DNA of 64,000 bases from an uncultured Tateyamaria sp. (lineage in GTDB: Bacteria; Pseudomonadota; Alphaproteobacteria; Rhodobacterales; Rhodobacteraceae): NCBI RefSeq assembly GCF_947503385.1, contig NZ_CANNDO010000002.1, forward strand, positions 806,001 to 870,000, in the 5' to 3' direction. The position numbers were made by a program, and so were the translations under genes. The notes beneath the pieces were generated by a model. The model was given only the letters and a program-made list of their open reading frames with translations, did no database searches and was not told where the DNA came from. Below, piece after piece: positions 16,966-25,723 of this stretch. The stretch's first letter is position 1. Every line of letters begins with the position of its first letter.

Positions 16966-17885
16966 AGCGGCGACACCCCATTGACGTTCAGGTAAATGGA
17001 GTAAAGCGACGTGGTCCCGCAAATGAACAAACGGTTCAGCTTTGGGCCGCCAAAACAGACATTGGCCACCATCTCGGGAATGTGCACCTTGCCAATCAGC
17101 TTGCCCGTCGTGTCGAGGCAGTGCACCCCGTCCGCCGCAGAGGTCCAGATGCGCCCGTCCGTGTCGCAGCGGAACCCGTCGAACAGCCCTTCGGTGCAGG
17201 TCGCAAACACCTCGCCGCCCGACAGCGTGCCATCGGGCGCAACGGAATGGCGGCGAATGTGCTTGGGACCGTTTTCGTGATGCGTGGCACCGGTATCCGC
17301 GATGTACAGCAGGCTTTCGTCCGGCGAAAAGGCCAAACCGTTGGGTTTCAGGTAGTCGTCGGCGGCTATGGCGATCTCACCTTTGGGCGAGACACGGTAG
17401 ACGTGGCAGGCGCCGATCTCACTGTCGGCCCGCGCCCCTTCGTAGTCCATCAGGATGCCATAGCTGGGGTCGGTGAACCAGATCGAGCCATCGGATTTGA
17501 CCACCACATCATTGGGCGAGTTCAGACGCTTGCCGTCATAGCGATCCGCGATGACGGTGATGCTGCCATCATGTTCGGTGCGGGTCACGCGCCGACCAAG
17601 GTGTTCACAGGACACCAGCCGCCCTTGCCGGTCAAAAGTGTGCCCGTTGGTGTTGTTCGACGGCGCGCGAAACACCGACACTGACCCATCTGTTTCGTCC
17701 CAGCGCAGGATGCGGTTGTTCGGAATGTCGGACCACAGCAAGTAGCGCCCTGCCGCAAACCACACAGGCCCCTCGCTCCACCGCGCCCCTGTCCACAGCC
17801 TCTCGACGCGGGCATGACCCACAAAACAGGCCTCGAACGATGGGTCGATCACCTCGAACCCGGTCCCCTCAATCACGCCAAACAT
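16962..17885 (-). CDS. SMP-30/gluconolactonase family lactonase
   Basis: 307 residues, six-bladed propeller family. Motifs: WSEGPVWFA, LLWSDIPNNRILRW, NGHTFDRQGRLVSCEH, KRLNSPNDVVVKSDG, WFTDPSYGI and LKPNGLAFSPDE, which contain the expected metal ligands (Glu, Asn, Asp). GGAGAC precedes the ATG. No signal peptide. It hydrolyses a sugar lactone to its acid; being in an importer operon with idonate-type dehydrogenases points to a hexono- or pentonolactone. Confidence 0.9.
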   Translation of the reverse strand: MFGVIEGTGFEVIDPSFEACFVGHARVERLWTGARWSEGPVWFAAGRYLLWSDIPNNRILRWDETDGSVSVFRAPSNNTNGHTFDRQGRLVSCEHLGRRVTRTEHDGSITVIADRYDGKRLNSPNDVVVKSDGSIWFTDPSYGILMDYEGARADSEIGACHVYRVSPKGEIAIAADDYLKPNGLAFSPDESLLYIADTGATHHENGPKHIRRHSVAPDGTLSGGEVFATCTEGLFDGFRCDTDGRIWTSAADGVHCLDTTGKLIGKVHIPEMVANVCFGGPKLNRLFICGTTSLYSIYLNVNGVSPL

Positions 17886-17897
17886 CTGTGTCTCCGT

Positions 17898-18596
17898 TCA
17901 CTCTCCGGGTTGCGGGCCGGAAGGCCTGCGGATGCCCCAGCCGATGGGTTTGCGCCGGTTGCCGGGATGCTCTGCCCCCGGTCCCCAGATCGCCTGATAC
18001 GTATCAATCGCATAGCCACGACGTTGCAGGCGGATCGCAGCAATCGCAAGGGTCAACCACCACAGCCCAAGGCTCAGCCACATCCATACGGGTGCGTTTG
18101 CGTGCCACATCCCCAGCGCGACCGTGATCATCGCGATCACCAACAGCGCGTACCCGGCCAGCTTATGCACCCATTCGAACGTCACCCGCCACGGTGTCAT
18201 GTCGTAATGATCGCCGCGTATGTCCGCGTCACCGGGTCCCCCCTTGGTGCCGCGAAAAAGGCCAAAGCCGACCTGCGCCAGCGCCAACACCAACACGGCA
18301 TACCCCAGCCGCCCGTGCAGGTTCAGATCCCTCGCCCCGCCAAAGACCAGTACGATCCCGAACACAGTCAGACCCACGACCAGCGTCTGGCCCAGCCAGT
18401 GGCTCCGCCACCACACCTGATTGTCCAACTCGCGCGGCCAGTCCTGACCGGGCATCACCTTGAAATAGCGCGCAATCAATACCGCCAGGGGGGCCAGCAA
18501 TCCCCAGGCCAGCACCATTGCGCGCCCGTGCCACGACACCACCCAGCCCACCTCGTGCAGGCGGGATGGGTCTATGGGGGCCAGCAGCCAATCCAT
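17898..18596 (-). CDS. Cytochrome b561-like membrane protein
   Basis: 232 residues from the ATG at 18596, which shares one base with the stop of the permease gene. Four hydrophobic helices are visible (about 20-42, 68-86, 95-113, 143-162) plus a fifth near 170-188. Histidines H23, H66, H94 and H144 sit in or next to helices and could ligate two hemes, as in cytochrome b561 proteins. Its tight packing inside an ABC sugar-import operon is unusual and suggests electron transfer linked to oxidation of the imported compound. A longer reading frame through the upstream permease is an artefact. Confidence 0.75.
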   Translation of the reverse strand: MDWLLAPIDPSRLHEVGWVVSWHGRAMVLAWGLLAPLAVLIARYFKVMPGQDWPRELDNQVWWRSHWLGQTLVVGLTVFGIVLVFGGARDLNLHGRLGYAVLVLALAQVGFGLFRGTKGGPGDADIRGDHYDMTPWRVTFEWVHKLAGYALLVIAMITVALGMWHANAPVWMWLSLGLWWLTLAIAAIRLQRRGYAIDTYQAIWGPGAEHPGNRRKPIGWGIRRPSGPQPGE

Positions 18597-19525
18597 CAGC
18601 CTTTCACCGCACCTGCGGTCATGCCGGTGATGATTTGCCGCGATGCCAGAAGGGTAAAGATGATCGGCGGGATAGCCAGCAACATCCCGGTGGCCATGAT
18701 AACGCCCCACTCCACATTGAACTCGGACATGTTGTTCACGATCAGGATCGGCACGGTCTTGGTGTTCCGGTCCGACAGGGCCGAGGCCAGCAGGTATTCG
18801 TTCCACGCAATGCGAAAGGTAAAGATGGCCGCCGCTGCGAGACCGGGTTTGATCAGCGGCAGCACCACTTTGAAAAACACCTGAAACGGTCCTGCCCCGT
18901 CGACGCGCGCCGCCTCTTCGAGGCTGCGGGGGACCTGCACGATGAAACTCTGCAAAATCCAGATCACAAAGGGCAGGTTCATCGCCACGTAGATCAGGAT
19001 AATGCCGGAATGTGTACCGGCGAGGCACACATCCCCGCGCCCGCCAAAGCTGTCGCGGATCGCTCCGCCAATCAGCCCGTCCTTGTCGAGACAAAATTCG
19101 TTGTTCCACAACCCAAAGACCGGCACCAGCAGCACAGCAGGCGGCACCATGCGCACCATCAGCGTCGTGATCGACACCGTGTCGCGCCCCATGAACCGGA
19201 ACCGCACCAGCGCATAGGCCGCCATGGACCCGATCACCAGCGTCAGCACTGTCGACACCAGCGCGATGATGATCGAGTTGATGAACGCCCCGCCGAATTT
19301 GAGCGAACAGAAATCGAGGTGTTCAGGCTCGTACCACAGCACGTCACACAGCGCAGTTTCATAGTTCTGGATCGTGGGCAGGAACAACAGGCCCGACGTG
19401 CCCGAGATGATGTCCACATCCAACTTGAACGAATTGGCGAACATCAGCAGCACGGGGCCCACCGACATGAACACCAAAAGGGCGATCACGGCAAAAAAGG
19501 CCGGATTGGCGCGTTGGTTCTGCAT
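18596..19525 (-). CDS. Carbohydrate ABC transporter permease (MalG/UgpE type)
   Basis: 309 residues from the ATG at 19525, overlapping the stop of the first permease by one base. Six membrane helices are expected; the EAA loop for ATPase contact is EEAARVDGAGPFQVFF. A cysteine-bearing insertion in a periplasmic loop (residues about 115-170) is longer than in most MalG relatives. Second permease of the importer encoded at 18596-22943. Confidence 0.92.
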   Translation of the reverse strand: MQNQRANPAFFAVIALLVFMSVGPVLLMFANSFKLDVDIISGTSGLLFLPTIQNYETALCDVLWYEPEHLDFCSLKFGGAFINSIIIALVSTVLTLVIGSMAAYALVRFRFMGRDTVSITTLMVRMVPPAVLLVPVFGLWNNEFCLDKDGLIGGAIRDSFGGRGDVCLAGTHSGIILIYVAMNLPFVIWILQSFIVQVPRSLEEAARVDGAGPFQVFFKVVLPLIKPGLAAAAIFTFRIAWNEYLLASALSDRNTKTVPILIVNNMSEFNVEWGVIMATGMLLAIPPIIFTLLASRQIITGMTAGAVKG

Positions 19526-20436
19526 CAGCTTGCCTCCTCCGCGGCGGCGCGCACCCGGGCGGCACGGGCCTCTTGGATCCGGGTAAAGGCGAACATGGCG
19601 ACGGTCAGCAGCAACAGCAGGATCAGCAGGTAGTTCGACATGGCCGCAGCCACCCCCAATTCGCGGAATTCGGTCGCAGTCCGGCTGATGCGCAGGGCAA
19701 GAATCTCGGTGCTCAGCCCGGGTCCGCCATTGGTCATCACAAGGATAACCTCCAGCACCTTGAACGCGTCGATCAGACGAAGCAGCCCGGTGACGATCAG
19801 CACGGGCATCATAAGCGGCAGCTTGATGTGCCAAATTTGCTGCCACGGCGTGGCCCCGTCGATGCGCGCGGCCTCCAGCGCCGAGCGCGGCAGCGATTGC
19901 AGGGCCGCCAGCGACAGGATGAAGATGAACGGCGTCCATTGCCAGATGTCGGCAATAATGATGGAGGTCAGGGCATAATCCCCCAGCCAGTCCACCTTGG
20001 GCAGGCCGATGCTTTCGAGAAAGCGGTTAAACGTGCCAATCGTGGGATGGTACATGTAGCGCCACATCAGGCCCACAACGACGGGGGCGATCATCATCGG
20101 CAGGATGAACATGGTGCGCAGCACGGACATGCCGCGAATGTCACGATCCAGCAGCAGGGCCAGACCAACCCCAAGCACCATCTCGATCGAAACCACGAAA
20201 AAGGCAAAGCGCAGCGTGACGCCAATGCTTTCGCGGAAATTGGGATCGTTCCATAAGGTGATGTAATTCTTGAGCCCGACAAACTCGGCCTCGCCAATGG
20301 ACTGGCTCGGGTTCCAGTCGCGAAAACTGCCCCAGATCATGTAGCCCAACGGGTAAAGCAACGCGATGGCCATGATGACCATGGCCGGGGCCATGAACAT
20401 GTAAGGCGACAGTCGGTTCACGCGGGCGATGGACAT
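19525..20436 (-). CDS. Carbohydrate ABC transporter permease (MalF/UgpA type)
   Basis: 303 residues. The ATG at 20436 (MSIARVNRLSPY) has GGAG six bases upstream and is preferred over a TTG further out. EAA loop LEAARIDGATPWQQIW is present, with six helices. It forms the membrane channel with the second permease and is preceded by a strong hairpin that follows the binding-protein gene. Confidence 0.92.
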   Translation of the reverse strand: MSIARVNRLSPYMFMAPAMVIMAIALLYPLGYMIWGSFRDWNPSQSIGEAEFVGLKNYITLWNDPNFRESIGVTLRFAFFVVSIEMVLGVGLALLLDRDIRGMSVLRTMFILPMMIAPVVVGLMWRYMYHPTIGTFNRFLESIGLPKVDWLGDYALTSIIIADIWQWTPFIFILSLAALQSLPRSALEAARIDGATPWQQIWHIKLPLMMPVLIVTGLLRLIDAFKVLEVILVMTNGGPGLSTEILALRISRTATEFRELGVAAAMSNYLLILLLLLTVAMFAFTRIQEARAARVRAAAEEAS

Positions 20437-20457
20437 GGGATGCTCCGAAGGCAAAGG

Positions 20458-20486
20458 GAGGGGCGCGGCAGACGCGCGCGCCCCTC
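20458..20486 (-). terminator. Hairpin between binding-protein and permease genes (partial terminator)
   Basis: GAGGGGCGCG and CGCGCCCCTC form a perfect 10-bp stem around a 9-base loop. In the minus-strand RNA it is followed by CUCCCUUUGCC, a weak U-rich run. Such hairpins between binding protein and permease genes commonly raise binding-protein output relative to the membrane subunits. Confidence 0.6.
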
Positions 20487-20495
20487 AAGGGAGGA

Positions 20496-21827
20496 TTACT
20501 GCCAGGTGTAGTAGCCGGCCTCTTCCATCACGGCGCGGGTCCGTTCGGCCACGCCATCCAGTGCCTCCTGAATGTCGAGGTCTTCGGTCAGCACTTTGGA
20601 CATGGTGGTGCCAATGTCGGCGTTGATCTTGCCCCAGACGGGGATGATCGGACGCCAGTCGGGATCGGCATATTTCAGCGCTTCACCAAAGGTCGCAGCG
20701 AACGGGTATTTTTCGTTCAGCCCCGCATCCTGATAGGTGGAGAAGCGCGATGGGTTGCCACCCTCCATGGCCACCATCAGATCACCCTGCTTGGAGGTCA
20801 GCCACTGCATCAACAGGAACGCCGCTTCCTTGTTCTCGGCGTTTTTGGGGATCGCAATGCCGAAACCACCGGTCTGGCTGCCGCGCCGCACGCCCTTGGG
20901 GTGCATGGCATAGCCAACCTTGCCCACAACTTGGCTGCGGTCGGGGTTTTCAAAGCCGGGCATGAACGCGATGGAATCGAGGAACATGGCTGCATCCCCA
21001 TTGGAGAACGCGTTTGCCGCCTCGGATGGGCCAAAGCTCATTGCGCCTTCGGGGCCGCAATCCACGATGGTTTTCAACGCGTTGGCCGCCTGCACACCGG
21101 CGTCGTTATTGATGATCGGGTTCCACGCGTCGTCAAACACACGACCACCCAGCGGGGCAAGATGCAGAAGGAACGCATGGCTCGCTTGGTGGCCCGAGGC
21201 CGCGCGGGAGGCCATGCCGCCCATACCCGGCTCAAGCTCGGGGATCTTGCAGGCCGCGTCCAGAAGCTGGTCATAGGTTTCGGGTTCCGCGATCCCGTGC
21301 TTTTCAAAGATGTCCTTGCGATAGGCCAGCACGGACGTCTCGGAGCCGAACGGAATACCGAACAGCGACCCGGTCGGGCCCGGCAAATAGCCCTTGGCGC
21401 CGCCCGCGACACCGATGTTCTGCACATAGCCGTCAATCAGGTCTTCGGCGTCATAGTTCGGGTCGGCCAGCTTGGGGTTCATGAAGTACTTGGCGAGGTT
21501 CTCCAACTGGTCGGCGAACACGTAATCCGCCTTGGAAAACACCACATAAGAGATCAGGTCATATTCGCCTTCGTCCTGCGCCAGTTCCAGCGTCTGGCGT
21601 TCGCGCATTTTCAGGTAGGGCAGTTGGTCCACTTCGACCTCGATGCCGGTTTCCTTGGTGAATTCGGGCAGCACCTTCATCGCGGCGTTGTAGTGCGGGT
21701 GCGCGGGGAAGTTCACGACCAGTGTCGTGCCCGCATATTCCGCATAAGGGCCACCGTGACCGTCGGCATAGGCCGCCCCGGTCATAAGCAGCGTCGCCGC
21801 CACCCCTGTTTTCAATGTCTTAAGCAT
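20496..21827 (-). CDS. Extracellular sugar-binding protein of ABC importer
   Basis: 443 residues. A cleavable signal peptide is clear (MLKTLKTGVAATLLMTGAAYA, cut after AYA-D). The mature part has the family 1 solute-binding features VNFPAHPHYNAA, KMRERQTLELAQDEGEYDL and GIPFGSETSVLAYRKD. GGAGG lies six bases before the ATG. Ligand unknown; regulon context suggests a sugar acid, lactone or polyol. Confidence 0.92.
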   Translation of the reverse strand: MLKTLKTGVAATLLMTGAAYADGHGGPYAEYAGTTLVVNFPAHPHYNAAMKVLPEFTKETGIEVEVDQLPYLKMRERQTLELAQDEGEYDLISYVVFSKADYVFADQLENLAKYFMNPKLADPNYDAEDLIDGYVQNIGVAGGAKGYLPGPTGSLFGIPFGSETSVLAYRKDIFEKHGIAEPETYDQLLDAACKIPELEPGMGGMASRAASGHQASHAFLLHLAPLGGRVFDDAWNPIINNDAGVQAANALKTIVDCGPEGAMSFGPSEAANAFSNGDAAMFLDSIAFMPGFENPDRSQVVGKVGYAMHPKGVRRGSQTGGFGIAIPKNAENKEAAFLLMQWLTSKQGDLMVAMEGGNPSRFSTYQDAGLNEKYPFAATFGEALKYADPDWRPIIPVWGKINADIGTTMSKVLTEDLDIQEALDGVAERTRAVMEEAGYYTWQ

Positions 21828-21854
21828 AGTTTCCTCCCATTGCTTTGTCGTCGT

Positions 21855-22943
21855 TCAGATCGCCGCCTCGGTCTGGCGGTCAAACAGGTGAATGCGGTCC
21901 GGATTGGCCGCGAATGTCAGGGTTTCGCCCATCGCCATAGGCGTTTCAGAGTTCATTTCGACGGTGACAGTGCTGGCGCCGCACTGGCACAGCAGCACCG
22001 ATTGCGCGCCCACGTATTCCGACACCTGCACATGCAGTTCCAATGCCGCGTCTGCGGGGGCATCCTCGGCATAGCTCAGGTCAGATGGGCGCAGGCCCAG
22101 CGTGACGGCACGTGCGCCATGGGCCTTGGCCGCTGCGGCCTTGGCCTCTGGCAGGCGCAGTTTGAACCCGTCGCCTGCCACAAAGGCCGCGCCGCTTTCT
22201 TCGACAATATCACCGTCGAGAAAGTTCATCGGCGGCATCCCGAGAAACCCCGCCACGAACTTGTTGGCGGGCCGCTTGAACAGCTCTTCGGGGGTGCCCT
22301 GCTGCTGGATGTAGCCGCCGTGCATGACCACAATCCGGTCGGCAAGCGTCATCGCCTCGATCTGGTCGTGGGTGACGTAGATCATGTTTTTCTCGACCTG
22401 CTGGGACATCAGCGCCAGTTCGGCGCGCATCTGGCCGCGCAGCTTGGCGTCGAGATTCGACAGCGGCTCGTCAAACAGGAATATGCCGCTGTCCTTGGCC
22501 AACGCCCGCGCCATGGCCACACGCTGGCGTTGCCCGCCCGACAAGGCACCGGGTTTGCGTTCCAGAAAATCGGTCAGACCCACAAGGCCCGCCACTTCGC
22601 GCACCTTGGCGTCGATCTCGGCCTTGGGCCGCTTCGCCAGTCGCAGCGCAAACGAGATGTTCTGCGCGACGTTCATATGCGGGTAAAGCGCATAGTCCTG
22701 AAACACCATCGCTAGGTTGCGGTCCTTGGGTTCCAGATGCTTGACCGGCTGGTCGTCGATGTAGATTTCGCCGTCCGACACATCCTCCAGCCCCGCGATC
22801 ATCCGCAGCGTTGTAGACTTGCCGCAGCCCGACGGCCCCACAAGCACCGTGAACTCATTATCGGCCATCTCCAGCTCAATTCCATGCAGCACCTCGACGT
22901 CGCCATATCGTTTGACGAGCCGATCCAGGCGGATTGCTGGCAT
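21855..22943 (-). CDS. ABC importer ATPase (UgpC/MalK type)
   Basis: 362 residues. Walker A GPSGCGKST, signature LSGGQRQRVA, Walker B IFLFDEPLSNLDA, and the H-loop YVTHDQ are intact; the C-terminal 120 residues form the TOBE regulatory domain. First gene of the importer operon, with GGGAGG before the ATG and two LacI-type operators at 22959 and 22982 immediately upstream. Confidence 0.94.
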   Translation of the reverse strand: MPAIRLDRLVKRYGDVEVLHGIELEMADNEFTVLVGPSGCGKSTTLRMIAGLEDVSDGEIYIDDQPVKHLEPKDRNLAMVFQDYALYPHMNVAQNISFALRLAKRPKAEIDAKVREVAGLVGLTDFLERKPGALSGGQRQRVAMARALAKDSGIFLFDEPLSNLDAKLRGQMRAELALMSQQVEKNMIYVTHDQIEAMTLADRIVVMHGGYIQQQGTPEELFKRPANKFVAGFLGMPPMNFLDGDIVEESGAAFVAGDGFKLRLPEAKAAAAKAHGARAVTLGLRPSDLSYAEDAPADAALELHVQVSEYVGAQSVLLCQCGASTVTVEMNSETPMAMGETLTFAANPDRIHLFDRQTEAAI

Positions 22944-22958
22944 GTGACACCTCCCTCG

Positions 22959-22972
22959 TGTTACCGGTCACA
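22959..22972. promoter_or_regulatory. Predicted LacI-family operator, site 3
   Basis: TGTTACCGGTCACA lies 16 bases upstream of the ATPase start codon. It is the mirror image of site 4, so the pair reads as an inverted repeat of two operators 23 bases apart centre to centre. Confidence 0.75.
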
Positions 22973-22981
22973 TTTGCGCAT

Positions 22982-22995
22982 TGTGACCGGTAACA
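22982..22995. promoter_or_regulatory. Predicted LacI-family operator, site 4
   Basis: TGTGACCGGTAACA, identical to site 2 at 15380-15393. It lies between the end of the LacI gene and the importer operon, which indicates a separate regulated promoter for the importer. Confidence 0.75.
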
Positions 22996-23055
22996 CAAGG
23001 AAATTCTCGGCCCGGTTTTGCGCGATATGGTAGCGCTATTCAGGCCCGAAATCAG

Positions 23056-24087
23056 TTACTTGGTGCTGGAACGCAAGTTAGGGGCAGGATGGATATTGAT
23101 GCGCACCGGCGCGGCGGAGCCGTCCTTTTGTTCCAGCAACTGGCCGATCAGCCGCCCGGCCTCGCGCCCGATTCGCTTGGAATCAACGACCACAGTCGAA
23201 ATCGACGGCGAGGCAAAACGCGAAACCTCGAAATCGCCGAAACCGGCGACGCCCATCTGCTCAGGCACCGCGACACCACGCGATTTCAACGCCGATTGCA
23301 CGCCAAACGCCGCCGCATCCGACACGCAGAAAATGCAATCCACGTCCGGGAAACGTTCGAGCAATGGATCAAGTGCCGCCGCGCCGTCCTTGATGCTCAT
23401 CGGCGGCTTGCCAACGGGCAGAACGCGGTCGGCAGGAAGGCCTGCCTGCTCCATCGCCTGCCGAAACCCTGCGCGCCGCGCCGCGCCGCGCGTCCAGTCG
23501 TCGCCGTCCTCGCACAGGAACACCAGCCGTTTATATCCCGCGTCAAGCAGCGCACGCGTCATCTCTGCCGCGGCCTCCCGGTTGGAAAACCCGATCGTGT
23601 GCCCGATCGGCTCTTCGGGTCGCTCCCATAGCTCAATCACCGGCACCGAAGCCTCGGACAACAAGTGTACCGTGCGATCCGAATGCCCGTCATAAGACAG
23701 CACAATCGCCTCCGGCCTGCGGCGCAGCATCGCCTCGACCAGTTGTTCCTCGCGCTCAGCGGAATAATCCGTGTGGCCCAGCAGGATTTGCTGGCCAATC
23801 ACTTCCAGCTCTTCGGTCAGCGCCTGTACCGTCTCGGCAAAGTGCAGGTTGTTGAGCGACGGCACGAGCACAGCCACAAAACCCGACCGCTTGGTCGTCA
23901 GGCTGCCCGCCATTTGATCGGGGACATAGTTCATGTCCCGCACGACCTTGAGGATACGCTCGCGGGTTTCCTGCGATATGGGGCTGTCCTTTTTCAGCGC
24001 GCGCGACACCGTCATACGCGACACGCCCGCCGCCCGCGCGACGTCGCGCATGGTCACTGTTGCTTTGTTGCGCTCGGGGTCCGGCAC
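23056..24087 (-). CDS. LacI-family transcriptional regulator
   Basis: 343 residues from a GTG start with GGGA seven bases upstream. The helix-turn-helix is MRDVARAAGVSRMTVSRAL, the hinge KVVRDMNYVPDQMAGSL follows, and the periplasmic-binding-protein-like sensor begins GFVAVLVPSLNNLHF. It probably represses the importer operon, the idnO/idnD pair and itself through TGTKACCGGTMACA operators, released by a sugar-acid effector. This is inferred from motif distribution. Confidence 0.93.
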   Translation of the reverse strand: MPDPERNKATVTMRDVARAAGVSRMTVSRALKKDSPISQETRERILKVVRDMNYVPDQMAGSLTTKRSGFVAVLVPSLNNLHFAETVQALTEELEVIGQQILLGHTDYSAEREEQLVEAMLRRRPEAIVLSYDGHSDRTVHLLSEASVPVIELWERPEEPIGHTIGFSNREAAAEMTRALLDAGYKRLVFLCEDGDDWTRGAARRAGFRQAMEQAGLPADRVLPVGKPPMSIKDGAAALDPLLERFPDVDCIFCVSDAAAFGVQSALKSRGVAVPEQMGVAGFGDFEVSRFASPSISTVVVDSKRIGREAGRLIGQLLEQKDGSAAPVRINIHPAPNLRSSTK

Positions 24088-24102
24088 GGTGTTTCCCGCT
24101 AT

Positions 24103-24116
24103 TGGTACCGGTCACA
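24103..24116. promoter_or_regulatory. Predicted LacI-family operator, site 5 (autoregulation)
   Basis: TGGTACCGGTCACA lies 16 bases upstream of the GTG start of the LacI gene. It differs from site 3 at one position, consistent with autorepression. Confidence 0.65.
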
Positions 24117-24167
24117 CATAGCGGCCCCTGTCCGGGTCAGGCAAGGGCTATGGCCGCACCGGGCCGC

Positions 24168-25652
24168 TCAAAGAGCGATCCATGCAGTCTTGAGATTGCG
24201 GAATTTGTCCAGCGCGTGCGGGCTCTTGTCATGGCCATTGCCGGACTGTCCGTGCCCGCCCAGCGGCACGGTCACGTCTGCCCCGCCATAGGTGTTTACA
24301 TGCACCACGCCCGCGCGCAGGCGGCCCACCATCCGGTGCGCCCGGCTGATGTCACGGGTGAATACGCCTGCGGCCAGGCCATAGGCCGTGCCGTTGGCAA
24401 GGGCTGTCGCCTCGTCCTCGGTGTCGAATGGTTGCGCGGCCAGCACGGGGCCAAAGATTTCGTCCTGCACCAGCGCGCTGGTCTGCGGCGCGTTGTCAAA
24501 GATCGTGGGGCCGACATAGAAGCCGCCCGTGTCGGCGTGCAATTGCTGTCCGCCGGTGCGCAGCTCTGCGCCTGCTTCTTGTGCCGCGCTACAGGCTGCA
24601 AGGATTTTGTTCAGCTGCGTTTCAGACGCAATCGCCCCGGCTTGCGTGCGCAGATCAAGCGGGTCGCCCACACGCATGTTCTCTGCCGCCTCAACCAGCA
24701 GGTCTACAAATGCCCGGTGCACGGACCGTTCCACCAGCACGCGCGCGCCTGCGATGCACACCTGCCCGCTATCGCGGAAAATGCCCCCCGCCACGGCCCG
24801 CGCCGCCGCGTCAAGGTCGGCATCTGCAAAGACCACGCAAGGCGACTTGCCCCCCAGTTCCAGATAGACCCGTTTGAGGTTTGACTGTGCCGACGCCTCC
24901 AGCAGCCGTCGCCCGACAGTCCCGGACCCGGTAAAGGCCAAAACGTCGACATCCATATGCCGTGCCAGCGCGTCCCCCGCCGCGGCACCGGTTCCCGTTA
25001 AGATGTTCAGCACGCCGTCCGGCAGCCCCGCCGCCTGCGCGATGTCGCCCAGTCGCAGCAGCGACAACGACGCCACTTCTGCCGGTTTCAACACAACCGT
25101 GTTGCCCGCCGCCAAGGCCGCGGCCACCTTCCAAGCGGCGATCATCATCGGGAAATTCCATGGCACAATCGCCCCTACGACGCCCACGGGTTCCTGATGC
25201 ACCAGCCCCAGCGCGCCGGGGGCGGTGGGTGCGATCTGGCCATATTCCTTGCCGCAAAGTTCACCGTAATACCGAAAGGTTCCGGCTGCACTCATCGGTT
25301 CGGCCTTGAACGCCATGGCGATTTCCGTGCCGTTGTCGCGCACGCCCAGCACCGCCAGTTCCGCCGCGTGATCGGCGAGGGCGTCACCGATCCGTTGCAG
25401 GATACGCCCCCGTGCCATCGGCGCCATCGCGGACCAGCGGCCATCGTCAAACGCGGCCCGCGCGGCTGCCACCGCCCGGTCCACATCCTCGGGCCCGCTG
25501 GCTGCAATGCGGGCCAGTGCCGTGCCATCAATCGGGGAAATACTGTCGAGCGTTGCCCCACTGGCCGCCGGGACGTGTTGGCCCCCGATCAGGTTCATGC
25601 CCTCGCCGACCGGTGCCGCACGCAGCGCATTGATTTGGGCTTGGTCGATCAT
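24168..25652 (-). CDS. NAD(P)-dependent aldehyde dehydrogenase
   Basis: 494 residues, full-length ALDH superfamily member. Motifs: VPWNFPMMIAAWK (cofactor), FTGSGTVGRRLL, LELGGKSP with the general-base glutamate, and GQVCIAGARVLVE with the catalytic cysteine. GGAGC precedes the ATG. It lies upstream of the LacI gene on the same strand but has its own palindrome (25669-25685) rather than a LacI-type site, so its control may be separate. Substrate probably a sugar-derived aldehyde. Confidence 0.93.
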   Translation of the reverse strand: MIDQAQINALRAAPVGEGMNLIGGQHVPAASGATLDSISPIDGTALARIAASGPEDVDRAVAAARAAFDDGRWSAMAPMARGRILQRIGDALADHAAELAVLGVRDNGTEIAMAFKAEPMSAAGTFRYYGELCGKEYGQIAPTAPGALGLVHQEPVGVVGAIVPWNFPMMIAAWKVAAALAAGNTVVLKPAEVASLSLLRLGDIAQAAGLPDGVLNILTGTGAAAGDALARHMDVDVLAFTGSGTVGRRLLEASAQSNLKRVYLELGGKSPCVVFADADLDAAARAVAGGIFRDSGQVCIAGARVLVERSVHRAFVDLLVEAAENMRVGDPLDLRTQAGAIASETQLNKILAACSAAQEAGAELRTGGQQLHADTGGFYVGPTIFDNAPQTSALVQDEIFGPVLAAQPFDTEDEATALANGTAYGLAAGVFTRDISRAHRMVGRLRAGVVHVNTYGGADVTVPLGGHGQSGNGHDKSPHALDKFRNLKTAWIAL

Positions 25653-25668
25653 CGGGTGCTCCTTTGTC

Positions 25669-25685
25669 GGTTCACTATATGAACC
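25669..25685. promoter_or_regulatory. Palindromic operator candidate upstream of aldehyde dehydrogenase
   Basis: GGTTCACTATATGAACC is a perfect inverted repeat (GGTTCA, 5-base spacer, TGAACC) 17 bases before the start codon. A further half site GGTTCAC follows at about 25689. The cognate regulator is not identifiable in the window. Confidence 0.5.
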
Positions 25686-25723
25686 GAGGGTTCACAGCAC
25701 TGTCCCCTGCCCCGCCGGCCCTG

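Noticed and set aside
17898-19109. A 403-codon frame covering the cytochrome b561-like gene and half of the permease gene
   Set aside because: The upstream part is a shadow of the permease in another frame; the overlapping ATG at 18596 gives a sensible protein.
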